Shown here piece after piece: positions 15,453 to 23,127 of a DNA stretch of 48,652 bases. Each line of letters begins with the position of its first letter. Position 1 is the first letter of the stretch. Source of the stretch: Candidatus Stahliibacteriota bacterium (GTDB lineage Bacteria; Hydrothermota; Tepidihabitantia; SM23-42); NCBI GenBank assembly GCA_030602565.1, contig JAUVZL010000015.1, forward strand, positions 1-48,652. Direction: 5' to 3'. A program made the position numbers and the translations under genes. The notes beneath the pieces are model-generated. The model ran no database searches, was not told where the DNA came from, and saw nothing but the letters and a program-made list of their open reading frames with translations.

Positions 15453-16639
15453 AATTCTCCTCTAAATGCTCTTTGCATAAGTGAATTAAAGAGGTTGGTG
15501 AGTTCAATTTCTGATTCACGTTGTTTTTGTTTTAGTTTTTCGACTTTTTGGACGATGTTGGCGAATTTTTTCTGTTCTGTCGGCGGTGGATCTGAAAATT
15601 TCAGTGATCCTATTTGTTCAGCATTCAAGTGCGGTTGTCCTGCACGTCTCTTCATTGGCGCAATCATTGTTTTACCATAGACAGAATTTATCAAATGGTT
15701 ATAGAATACTGCACTATGATAAGGGAGTTCCACTATTAGGTCATATGCAGCATATGCTCCATCATATTGTTGGGGAATCAATGCGCAATCCCCAGCATTG
15801 ATACCACTACGGACGATTATCAAATTCCCATATGATACTTTGCATTTTTCGATATTTGCACTATCAGCGGGTGAAATAAATTTCATATCCGAGGATTTCA
15901 CGGTTCCGTTTTTTACGTTTGTTGCTCTAATAAAAGGCGTGCCTTTTTCTTGATATTCTGGTGGCGAGCCTGTTCCGTATCGAATTGAAGAATAAATATC
16001 ACCAAATCTTCTAACAGGCCATTTCTTTGGGTTTTTTACTGGATCGCCGAACATTTCGAGGAAGATTGATTTGAGGAATTCGTCAGTAAGACGGTTGGCT
16101 TCTTGGCGTTTTTGGATGGCGGATTCGCAGGCTTCGAGGATGGAAGCAATTTTCTTCTGTGATGCTATTTTCAAATCTGGCACTTTAATTTGCCTTATAT
16201 TACTAAGATTAATTGTACTCCTTGTCGAGCCAACGCTTGTACCGATTATCTGTTTATAACAAAAATTCGTGTTCAAGAAATGCGAAACTAACGAAGGCAC
16301 AGCCTTGTTGTCATCAATCGATATTTTTGCACAACTAGACGCAATTAGACCTTTCTTTATTGTCTTAGGAACCAGACATACTTTTCCGATAGTCGCACCT
16401 GTTTTAGCTAAAAGAATGTCATTCGGATATACAGCGCTTCTTTTCAGAATTTGGAATTTCTCCTCTGTTATATATCTCAAATCATCTGCGATGAAATGAT
16501 TAACACCGATGTTCTTTATTCGTATTACAGGAACTCCGCTATCTACGTATTCATCCGCATGCAATTGAGTTCCAAAGGGACCGTCTACGACTGCAAATTT
16601 CTCTTTTATAAGTAATTGCTCCAATTTGATCAAATCCAT
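15416..16639 (-). CDS. hsdS: Type I restriction-modification specificity subunit HsdS
   Basis: Two target-recognition halves are visible: FAVVDGPFGTQLHADEYVDSG... with NDILLAKTGATIGKV, and RFGDIYSSIRYGTGSPPEYQ... with YGNLIIVRSGINAGD. Each is followed by a coiled-coil spacer, IASILEACESAIQKRQEANRL and FANIVQKVEKLKQKQRES. Length (407 aa) is normal. It starts 1 bp after hsdM and would form the M2S methylase. The family-typical end LMQRAFRGEL is extended here by eleven residues (CRMTIFYMRGK) that overlap the HEPN gene, which shows how the downstream gene was joined. DNA specificity cannot be read from the sequence. Confidence 0.93.
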   Translation of the reverse strand: MDLIKLEQLLIKEKFAVVDGPFGTQLHADEYVDSGVPVIRIKNIGVNHFIADDLRYITEEKFQILKRSAVYPNDILLAKTGATIGKVCLVPKTIKKGLIASSCAKISIDDNKAVPSLVSHFLNTNFCYKQIIGTSVGSTRSTINLSNIRQIKVPDLKIASQKKIASILEACESAIQKRQEANRLTDEFLKSIFLEMFGDPVKNPKKWPVRRFGDIYSSIRYGTGSPPEYQEKGTPFIRATNVKNGTVKSSDMKFISPADSANIEKCKVSYGNLIIVRSGINAGDCALIPQQYDGAYAAYDLIVELPYHSAVFYNHLINSVYGKTMIAPMKRRAGQPHLNAEQIGSLKFSDPPPTEQKKFANIVQKVEKLKQKQRESEIELTNLFNSLMQRAFRGELCRMTIFYMRGK

Positions 16640-16640
16640 A

Positions 16641-18152
16641 TTATAATTTATGCTTAATTTGTTTTACATCAGAGGATATCTGTTCTTCCAGTTCTTCAAT
16701 TTTGCGAATTATTAAATCAGGCTTTTCGTATTCTATCTCCTCATATTCAATCGGTTTGTAGCGTGAGATGGAGAGGTCGTAGTTGTTCTTTTTGATTTCT
16801 TTAATATCCACCCAGAGCCATTTTTCGCCTTTTTTAGATTGTTTATTTTTATTTCTACTTTTCCATTTCTCGATTATGTCAGGAATGTCATTCTGCTCAA
16901 TCTTAGTGCGTTTATCATCAAGTGAATAGCCATCTGCCTGCATGTCGTAGAACCAGACTTTGTCAGTTTTTTCTCCTTTGGTGAATACAAGTGCAGCAGT
17001 TGAAACTCCGGCATATGGTTTAAACACACCAGATGGCATTGATATAATGGCGTCGAGCCCACATTTCTCAAGCAGCATTTTTCTTGCGTCTTTATGAGCA
17101 TTGCTCGAACCAAAGAGCACGCCATCAGGCACAATCACGCCGCATTTGCCGCCGGGAATGAGCATATTCACAAAAAGATTGAGAAACAGTAATTCTGTCT
17201 TGGGTTTTTTGCTTGAACCGGATACGGTCAGGTCTTCAGCGATGTCGCTTTTGTCAACGTTTCCTTTGAACGGCGGATTTGCCAGGATTATGTCATACAT
17301 ATTTCTTTCCTTAAAACCTTTGGACAATGTATCTGAATAGCGGATATTGGGATTACCTATACCGTGCAAGATCACGTTCATAAGGGCAATACGCACCATG
17401 GTTGTGTCAAAATCATAACCAAAGAATGCTTTGGTTCTCAAAAAATTCCAAATCTTTTTCTCGGCTATTTTGTCACCGATCAAATTATGGGGTATTCCTT
17501 CCTCGTCATAGGTAATACTTTCAGGATCAGTATTTTCCTTTAAAATATGATTGTAAGCGCCAATCAAGAATCCGGAAGTGCCGCAGGCAGGATCGCATAC
17601 ACGGTTGCCGATTTTGGGATCGACAAGGTCTACAATCATTCTGATGATATGCCTGGGGGTACGAAATTGACCATTCTTGCCTGATGTGGAAATCTCACTC
17701 AGGAGGTATTCATAAATATCACCTTGCAGGTCTATACCCATTGCTGAAATGTTTATTTCGTCAATAATCTTGACTGCTTCCTGAACAAGAGAAGGTTTAG
17801 GTATCAAAAATACCGCATCTTTCATTGATTCGGCGTAAAAATTGCCATCACCCTGCAATTCTTTGATAAATGGAAACACCTTATCCCGCACATGTTTGAG
17901 CATAGTCTCGGCATCAAAATGCATCCAGTGTGACCAACGGCAATCTTCTTTGTTTTTGAAAATGGAAACATAGTCCTGATTTCTGCGATCTGCTTTCCTA
18001 TGCTCCTCATTATCCATATCTTCGAGCCGCTTCATGAATATGAGGTAGGAAATCTGTTCAATAGATGAGAGCGGATTTGCCAAGCCGCCAGAGTAAAAAA
18101 TATCCCAGAGTTTATTGATTTTGCTTTTTATTTCAGGATTGGAATTCAGCAT
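16641..18152 (-). CDS. hsdM: Type I restriction-modification DNA methyltransferase HsdM
   Basis: A full-length N6-adenine methylase (503 aa). The helical N-terminal HsdM_N domain is at about 5-135. The SAM motif CDPACGTSGFLIGAY is at 186-200, and the catalytic NPPF is at 292-295 within DIILANPPFKG. The C-terminus (EKPDLIIRKIEELEEQI) is the usual helical tail. It is the first gene of an operon with hsdS and the HEPN gene. No hsdR lies in this window. Upstream is a repeat-filled gap and then a truncated nuclease gene, so the restriction subunit is either elsewhere or lost, leaving a methylase whose effector could be the HEPN protein. Confidence 0.95.
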   Translation of the reverse strand: MLNSNPEIKSKINKLWDIFYSGGLANPLSSIEQISYLIFMKRLEDMDNEEHRKADRRNQDYVSIFKNKEDCRWSHWMHFDAETMLKHVRDKVFPFIKELQGDGNFYAESMKDAVFLIPKPSLVQEAVKIIDEINISAMGIDLQGDIYEYLLSEISTSGKNGQFRTPRHIIRMIVDLVDPKIGNRVCDPACGTSGFLIGAYNHILKENTDPESITYDEEGIPHNLIGDKIAEKKIWNFLRTKAFFGYDFDTTMVRIALMNVILHGIGNPNIRYSDTLSKGFKERNMYDIILANPPFKGNVDKSDIAEDLTVSGSSKKPKTELLFLNLFVNMLIPGGKCGVIVPDGVLFGSSNAHKDARKMLLEKCGLDAIISMPSGVFKPYAGVSTAALVFTKGEKTDKVWFYDMQADGYSLDDKRTKIEQNDIPDIIEKWKSRNKNKQSKKGEKWLWVDIKEIKKNNYDLSISRYKPIEYEEIEYEKPDLIIRKIEELEEQISSDVKQIKHKL

Positions 18153-18173
18153 AATTCACACCCTCACCTTAAT

Positions 18174-18194
18174 CCTCTCCCTTCAAGGGAGAGG
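18174..18194. repeat. CCTCTCCCTTCAAGGGAGAGG palindrome, dispersed repeat
   Basis: A 21-bp palindrome with ACCCTCACC beside it, just upstream of hsdM. The same motif, as CCCTCTCCCATCAAGGGAGAGGG, begins the tandem repeat at 22637. The rest of the 18153-18299 gap holds only a TTAGACA/TGTCTAA pair; no clear promoter is visible. Confidence 0.6.
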
Positions 18195-18299
18195 AAATTT
18201 TCGTAGAGATTGCTTCGCCTGCGGTTCAGAATGACCCCGATTAGACATAAGGTGTCTAACGGAGCAGGACAAAATGGGCAATAGTTCAGGTGAGAGTAT

Positions 18300-19160
18300 T
18301 TAGACATTATCATACGATATCTTTTTTGGTAGTTTTATTCGCTCCAGGCGTTGTTGAATAAGTCTTTTGTCTGGCAACTTTGTCTGATATACAGAAATTT
18401 TTATGGGTTTATGTGTTTTGCTTAGTGTCAGACGAACAATGCTTTCTTTTTTAGAACGGCAAAGAATCAATCCGATTGATGGATTTTCGTGACGCAATTT
18501 AACTTGTTCATCAAGAACCGCCAAATAAAACTGCATTTTGCCGACATATTCAGGTTTAAATTCACCAATCTTAAGTTCAATCGGCACAAGGCATTTTAGT
18601 TCTCTATGAAAAAATAGCAAGTCGATTCTAAATTCATTATTATCTGCTACTACTGGATATTCCTTACCGATAAAAGATAGATTCTTGCCAAATTCCAAGA
18701 AGAAATCTTTGAGATTATCAAGAATTGCTTTGCGCAGTTCTTTCTCGGAGAATGTTTTTGATAGATCTAAAAATTCCAATATGTATTCGTCTTTAAGGTG
18801 GCGATGTATATCATTTATAGAAATAGCAAGTTTTTCGGTCTCTATTTTTGTTAGCTGATTTGGCTTTTTAGATAATGCAAATCTTTCAAAATAAGCAGAA
18901 TCAATTTGACGCTGTAATTCACGAAAAGACCAGCGTTCTTTTAATGACATTTTTAAATAGAATTTTTTCTCTTCTATTGTTTTTGTTTTATTCAATAGTA
19001 AAAGATTGTGAGACCAACTAATTTCTGCGAACAGTGTTCGCAGTTTTGGGTATTCCTTGTAGGTAATGTAAAATCTCTTGCAATCCCAGAGGTTTCGAGA
19101 CGAAAATCCGTTCGTCTCAGGATATTTCATCCGCAAATCCTTAGATAATTTTTCAACCAC
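18300..19160 (-). pseudogene. YhcG/DUF1016-type PDDEXK nuclease, 5'-truncated
   Basis: The C-terminal nuclease domain is complete in appearance: FSRELQRQI-like helix (ERWSFRELQRQIDSAYFER), LGLS-type region, then EFRIDLLFFHRELKCLVPIELKIG with D and E-x-K, and KMQFYLAVLDEQ. What is missing is most of the DUF1016 N-terminal domain, about 70 residues relative to the family. Reading upstream of the GTG at 19160, the frame keeps homology for a few residues (WGDG) and then meets a stop next to the GGGTGGCAGGTC repeat at 19182. The gene was therefore cut by that repeat or by a deletion ending there. YhcG-type proteins are linked to DNA recombination and mobile-element defence; this copy is probably dead. 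Confidence 0.75.
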
Positions 19161-19181
19161 ACCATCACCCCATTAGATATA

Positions 19182-19262
19182 GGGTGGCAGGTCTTGACAT
19201 TCTACATTCATCTTCTACAGAGTTTCTTCTCGAGCAACGGTGAATGGAATGGGTGGCAGGTC
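19182..19262. repeat. GGGTGGCAGGTC direct-repeat pair
   Basis: GGGTGGCAGGTC occurs at 19182-19193 and at 19251-19262, 69 bp apart. The first copy continues CTTGACATTCTACATTC, which resembles REP sequences next to TnpA_REP enzymes elsewhere. It marks the edge between the defence island and the metabolic genes, and the breakpoint of the truncated YhcG-type gene. Confidence 0.6.
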
Positions 19263-19278
19263 ATCTCATAATAAAAAT

Positions 19279-20730
19279 TCACGTTTTGTCAAAGGGCCAA
19301 TTGTGTAAATCTTCGATTTTTTCTGCATCAAGGTTTTCGTCGAGATATTTATGAATAGAATTATCATTAATATAGGAACATACTTTGCGCCTAGCAATTC
19401 GGCGAATATTCAGCAAATGCTGAACAGAAATGTTATCCGTAGTGATATTCTTCCCACTTGTGCCACAAGCAAGCATTAAAGAAGGCTGGAGCTTATTGTA
19501 TGTACCTCCCATTGCGCCCTGTGAAGCAGGTGTATTCACGAGGATTCGCCCGGCGTTCATAACCGATGCGAAATACGCGATTTTCTCCTCGCGCTTCGAG
19601 AAAATGCTTGCTGTATGACCCAAACCACCGTGTTGGTTGATCTGACGACAGAGCTCAATAGCCGGTTCAAAATCATCTGCCACATAAAAAGCCAAAATAG
19701 GAGCCAGAATCTCCATTGAAAGCGGCGATTGGAGTCCGACTTCCTCCAGGGGTGCGATCAGAACAGTCGTGTCAGGTGGAACCTTGATACCGGCCATTTC
19801 TGCAATCAAGGCTGCTGGCTGACCGATGACTTCGACCCTCATTACCTTGTCAGTCTTATTGAACGCTATCGGCTCAAGACGTTTGATTTCATCTTTGGAT
19901 AAGAAATAAGCCTTCTGCTTTTTGAACTCACGGATTACCGCATCGACATTATAACGATTAGCAACGATTGCTTGTTCGCTAGCACAGACAGTTCCATGAT
20001 CAAAAGTTTTAGAGGCAAGAATTTGTCCAATAGCAAAGGGAATATCCGCTGATCTTCCGATATAAACCGGCACATTACCCGGGCCAACACCTATCGCAGG
20101 ATTACCTGATCTATAAGCGGCGCGCACAAGCTCTACCGAACCAGTAGCTAGAATCAGGGATATCTTGTTGTGTGACATCAGCATCCTAACTTCATCTCTT
20201 GATGACTTTTTTATCCATTGAATGCAGTCTTCTGGAGCACCGGCCTTAAGCGCTGCCTCGTAGGCAATACGAGCTGCCTCGACTGAACATCTTTTAGCTG
20301 AACCATGCGGGCGGATGATGATGGGGTTTCTCGATTTCATGGAAATCAGAACCTTAAATAGAACCGTTGAACTCGGGTTGGTAATCGGGGTGACGGCAAA
20401 AATAGGACCGACCGGTTCTGCAAGCTCCACGATCTCCTGTTCCTTATCCTCAGCGATCACACCTACAGTCTTGACATTTTTGATATCCATATAAACATAC
20501 AGCGTAGCGACGACATTCTTAAAAACCTTATCTTCCCACTTGCCCAATTTGGTTTCTTTATAGGTAAGCTTAGCCAGGTTAATACGGTTATTAAACCCGG
20601 CTCTAAAAACGGCCTCAGCTATTTTATCGGTTTGTTCCTGGCTGTAGTTGCGAAAGGTTCTCGCTGCCTTAGTAGCATTATCAACAATCTTCTCAATATC
20701 AAGTCCTGGCGTGTGATAGTCTTGTTTCAT
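19279..20730 (-). CDS. CoA-acylating aldehyde dehydrogenase (AdhE N-terminal-like), 483 aa
   Basis: The protein aligns with the aldehyde dehydrogenase half of AdhE and with EutE/PduP: EPVGPIFAVTPITNPSSTVLFK, the NAD-binding LILATGSVELVRAAYRSG, GVGPGNVPVYI, and the catalytic cysteine C249 in SKTFDHGTVCASEQ. It ends without the iron alcohol-dehydrogenase domain of AdhE. It should interconvert acetyl-CoA (or another acyl-CoA) and the aldehyde with NADH. No shell-targeting N-terminal helix or microcompartment gene is visible. Its promoter leaves only about 5 nt before the ATG and no ribosome binding site is seen, so the message is nearly leaderless. It is divergent from the threonine cluster, whose acetyl-CoA it could use. 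Confidence 0.88.
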   Translation of the reverse strand: MKQDYHTPGLDIEKIVDNATKAARTFRNYSQEQTDKIAEAVFRAGFNNRINLAKLTYKETKLGKWEDKVFKNVVATLYVYMDIKNVKTVGVIAEDKEQEIVELAEPVGPIFAVTPITNPSSTVLFKVLISMKSRNPIIIRPHGSAKRCSVEAARIAYEAALKAGAPEDCIQWIKKSSRDEVRMLMSHNKISLILATGSVELVRAAYRSGNPAIGVGPGNVPVYIGRSADIPFAIGQILASKTFDHGTVCASEQAIVANRYNVDAVIREFKKQKAYFLSKDEIKRLEPIAFNKTDKVMRVEVIGQPAALIAEMAGIKVPPDTTVLIAPLEEVGLQSPLSMEILAPILAFYVADDFEPAIELCRQINQHGGLGHTASIFSKREEKIAYFASVMNAGRILVNTPASQGAMGGTYNKLQPSLMLACGTSGKNITTDNISVQHLLNIRRIARRKVCSYINDNSIHKYLDENLDAEKIEDLHNWPFDKT

Positions 20731-20742
20731 GGCACTTCAATA

Positions 20743-20770
20743 AATATAAAAGAATCTGGGGCATTGTCAA
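20743..20770 (-). promoter_or_regulatory. Promoter of the acylating aldehyde dehydrogenase gene
   Basis: Minus-strand TTGACA (20765-20770), 16 bp, TATATT (20743-20748). The predicted start of transcription is about 5 nt before the ATG at 20730. Confidence 0.65.
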
Positions 20771-20970
20771 TACAACTATTGAGTGCATATCAATACATCG
20801 ATACCAATGCCAGACTTCTTGACATTAGACAAAATCTAAAGTCTCGGCTGGTTTTTTTTAATTAGAAACCGCTGCCGAAGGTCTCGAGTATATCGAGAGG
20901 CAATTTTTCCAATGGTCGCTGATGTTCAACAAGAACGCGGATACTGAAACAGATGGACACGTCTGTATAA

Positions 20971-21189
20971 TCAAGAAGACCGTTTCTTCTTGGGTCGAGC
21001 TGCAAAGGCAACACCAACTATAATAATAATACCTCCGCATATGCCCATTAAGATAGAAGGGATATCATTTTTCATGATTCCTTCAGTTGCGTGTGCCATA
21101 TTATAGGTGTGGATAGCAGTCGTTTGGGTAATCCCCACAATCATAAGGATTACTCCGATAATTCCAATTATTATCCCCAAACCTCTCAT
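20971..21189 (-). CDS. Small membrane protein, 72 aa, two transmembrane helices
   Basis: A glycine/isoleucine-rich helix at about residues 3-22 (GLGIIIGIIGVILMIVGIT) and a second at about 46-64 (ILMGICGGIIIIVGVAFA) are separated by a short polar loop and followed by a basic tail (ARPKKKRSS). That charge pattern places both ends in the cytoplasm. AGGAGG lies just before the ATG, and a good promoter lies at 21218-21245. The family is unknown to me; it resembles other small two-helix inner-membrane proteins of no assigned function. The gap 20771-20970 shows nothing more that I can support. Confidence 0.65.
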   Translation of the reverse strand: MRGLGIIIGIIGVILMIVGITQTTAIHTYNMAHATEGIMKNDIPSILMGICGGIIIIVGVAFAARPKKKRSS

Positions 21190-21217
21190 TATTCCTCCTT
21201 TCAGTCTTGGTGGAGAT

Positions 21218-21245
21218 ATTATATTGCGCGAGAAAGAAAAATCAA
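21218..21245 (-). promoter_or_regulatory. Promoter of the 72-aa membrane protein gene
   Basis: Minus-strand TTGATT (21240-21245), 16 bp, TATAAT (21218-21223). Confidence 0.65.
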
Positions 21246-21264
21246 GTAATTTTAAAGGTTCTGT

Positions 21265-21295
21265 ACTTCTCGATGCGCTTCGCTTACTCGAAGAA
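21265..21295. repeat. REP-like hairpin, uninterrupted copy
   Basis: ACTTCTCGATGCGCTTCGC continuing into TTACTCGAAGAA, with TTCTCGA pairing to TCGAAGAA. The same sequence at 22448-22584 is split by a 99-bp element, so this copy shows the empty site. Confidence 0.75.
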
Positions 21296-21347
21296 CAAAG
21301 AAATAAAGATGCCGATTCCCCGTTGATCTGGCATGTGGTGTGAATTC

Positions 21348-21375
21348 TTGACTTTGCCTATTTTATGGCTACAAT
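21348..21375 (+). promoter_or_regulatory. Promoter of tdh
   Basis: TTGACT (21348-21353), 16 bp, TACAAT (21370-21375). Transcription should begin near 21382, just before the GGAGAG ribosome binding site (21383-21388). This rules out an in-frame ATG at 21365. Confidence 0.7.
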
Positions 21376-21391
21376 TAGGTTTGGAGAGACC

Positions 21392-22444
21392 ATGGCAAAA
21401 ATGAAAGCAGTTGTGAAAGCAAAACCAGAACCAGGCGCAGAACTCGTCGAAATCGACATCCCGACACCAAAACCTAACGAGGTTCTGGTCAAAGTTCTGG
21501 CAACATCAATTTGTGGAACAGATTTACATATTTACCAATGGAATGAATGGGCACAGAACCGTATACGAAATATCCCCCAGGTCATGGGTCATGAGCTGTG
21601 TGGCGAGGTCATTAAACTGGGCACTAATGTAAAAAGCATACAAGAAGGTGATGTGATTTCAGCTGAAACGCACATCGCGTGCGGGCATTGCTATCTCTGC
21701 CTCACGGGTAATTCACATATCTGCATTAATGGTCGCATCTTTGGAGTTGATGTAAACGGTGTGTTCGCTGAATACGCAGTCGTGCCATCATTCAACGCGT
21801 GGATATTAGATAAGAAAATCCCCAGAGATTTTGCCTCAGTAATGGAACCATTGGGCAATGCAGTCCATACTGTCTTGGCTGGTGAAATCCCGGGCAATAC
21901 TGTCTTGGTAACAGGTTGCGGTCCGATTGGAGTAATGAGCATTGCCGTTGCACGGATCTGCGGGGCGACCAGGATAATCGCCACCGACATAAACGAATAC
22001 CGACTCAAAATGGCAAAGAAAGCGGGCGCTGATTTGGTGCTCAATCCAAAGAAAGATGATATTGTGCAAAGAGTATTGCAGGAAACCAGTGGTCTGGGTG
22101 TTGATATTGTTCTCGAAATGTCAGGAGCTCCCGCAGCAATTCAACAAGGTTTTAATTGTCTACGTCCAGGTGGCAGGTTTTCGATCCTCGGTATACCTGA
22201 CAAACCTATGGAAATAGACATCGGCAAAACAATTGTCTTCAAATACGCTACTGTGCAGGGGATTAATGGTCGCCTTATGTTCTCAACCTGGTATAAGACA
22301 TCACGTTTCTTGAGTTCGGGTCGGCTTGACTTGAGCTCCATTATTACCCATCGTTTTCGTCTTGAAGAATTTGAAAAAGGTATGGAATTAATGCAGTCGG
22401 GCAATTGCGGCAAGATTTTGCTCTATCCGCACACGAAAAATTAA
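21392..22444 (+). CDS. tdh: L-threonine 3-dehydrogenase
   Basis: A zinc-dependent medium-chain dehydrogenase of 350 aa, the usual Tdh length. It has SICGTDLHIYQWNEWAQ with the catalytic zinc ligand and threonine-type signature, GHELCG, a structural zinc loop (CGHCYLCLTGNSHIC), and a Rossmann motif VTGCGPIGVMSIAV followed by ATDINEYRL for NAD. It oxidises L-threonine to 2-amino-3-ketobutyrate, the substrate of the Kbl enzyme encoded 2.7 kb downstream. The start at 21392 follows GGAGAG. It is flanked by two copies of the same REP-like hairpin, the second carrying an insertion, so tdh may be transcribed apart from the genes that follow. Confidence 0.93.
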   Translation: MAKMKAVVKAKPEPGAELVEIDIPTPKPNEVLVKVLATSICGTDLHIYQWNEWAQNRIRNIPQVMGHELCGEVIKLGTNVKSIQEGDVISAETHIACGHCYLCLTGNSHICINGRIFGVDVNGVFAEYAVVPSFNAWILDKKIPRDFASVMEPLGNAVHTVLAGEIPGNTVLVTGCGPIGVMSIAVARICGATRIIATDINEYRLKMAKKAGADLVLNPKKDDIVQRVLQETSGLGVDIVLEMSGAPAAIQQGFNCLRPGGRFSILGIPDKPMEIDIGKTIVFKYATVQGINGRLMFSTWYKTSRFLSSGRLDLSSIITHRFRLEEFEKGMELMQSGNCGKILLYPHTKN

Positions 22445-22466
22445 TGAACTTCTCGATGCGCTTCGC

Positions 22467-22565
22467 CCCGTGGAATATAAAGAAACTATGATGATTGAAC
22501 ACATTAGAAAGCGTCTATTATTCAAACGACAATGTAAAAATCTGTGGAAACAAATATTCCACAGG
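22467..22565. mobile_element. 99-bp MITE-like insertion in a REP hairpin
   Basis: The element begins CCCGTGGAATAT and ends ATATTCCACAGG, i.e. 12-bp terminal inverted repeats with one mismatch. GCTTCGC occurs on both sides (22460-22466 and 22566-22572), a likely 7-bp target-site duplication. Removing the element and one GCTTCGC gives exactly the hairpin found intact at 21265-21295. A small hairpin, CTGTGGAA/TTCCACAG, sits inside the right end. No coding capacity. With its neighbours it fills most of the 320-bp gap between tdh and the phosphopantetheinyl transferase gene. Confidence 0.7.
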
Positions 22566-22636
22566 GCTTCGCTTACTCGAAGAAAAATTGTTATTCACCC
22601 TCACCCCCGTATCAAGTACGGGGCAGGCTCTTACCC

Positions 22637-22735
22637 TCTCCCATCAAGGGAGAGGGAATATATTGGAGGTCTTCTCCCATCAAAAGAGAGGGAATATATT
22701 GGAAGTTTTCTTCCATCAAGGGAAAAAATATTATG
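22637..22735. repeat. 36-bp tandem repeat, about 2.7 copies
   Basis: Units starting TCTCCCATCAAGGG begin at 22637, 22673 and 22709, with an exact 36-bp period and the shared stretch GAGGGAATATATTGGA. Each unit holds a CTCCC/GGGAG hairpin that weakens from the first to the third. It lies just before the phosphopantetheinyl transferase gene. Confidence 0.75.
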
Positions 22736-22765
22736 ATGTATGGCGCCCCGCAACAACAGGATGAA

Positions 22766-23119
22766 ATGATCAAGGGAATTGGGATTGATATAATTACGAT
22801 AAAAAGGTTTGATACTGTAAAAGACAAAGAAAGATTCCTGAAACAGTTCTTAAATGATGAAGAAATATTAGAAGTAAATAAGACAGATCATAAAAACCAT
22901 TATTGGGCGACGCTTTTTACAATGAAAGAAGCTATTTTTAAGGCTTTCAAAATAGGGTTGCATTTTGGTTCTCATTGGCGTGATATAAGAATCAATAAAG
23001 ATCTCAAGGTCAAGCTATCCGGCTATTTTGGAAAAATTTCAAAGAATAAACCAAAAGTCTTGGTTTCTAAAACTTGTTCAAAGCGATACGCATTGAGCTT
23101 AGCTCTTGCACAAGATTAG
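22766..23119 (+). CDS. Holo-ACP synthase-like phosphopantetheinyl transferase, 117 aa
   Basis: The AcpS signature is present: IKGIGIDIITIKRFD (the metal-binding Asp in GIDI) and, 50 residues later, WATLFTMKEAIFKAF (the KEA..KA helix). The length is near that of AcpS (about 120 aa). It would transfer 4'-phosphopantetheine from CoA to the carrier protein encoded at 24933. The start at 22766 is chosen because homology begins there; longer readings run through the tandem repeat. The AMP-forming ligase starts 8 bp after its stop. It could be the general AcpS of the organism or one dedicated to this cluster. Confidence 0.82.
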   Translation: MIKGIGIDIITIKRFDTVKDKERFLKQFLNDEEILEVNKTDHKNHYWATLFTMKEAIFKAFKIGLHFGSHWRDIRINKDLKVKLSGYFGKISKNKPKVLVSKTCSKRYALSLALAQD

Positions 23120-23127
23120 AAGGTGCT

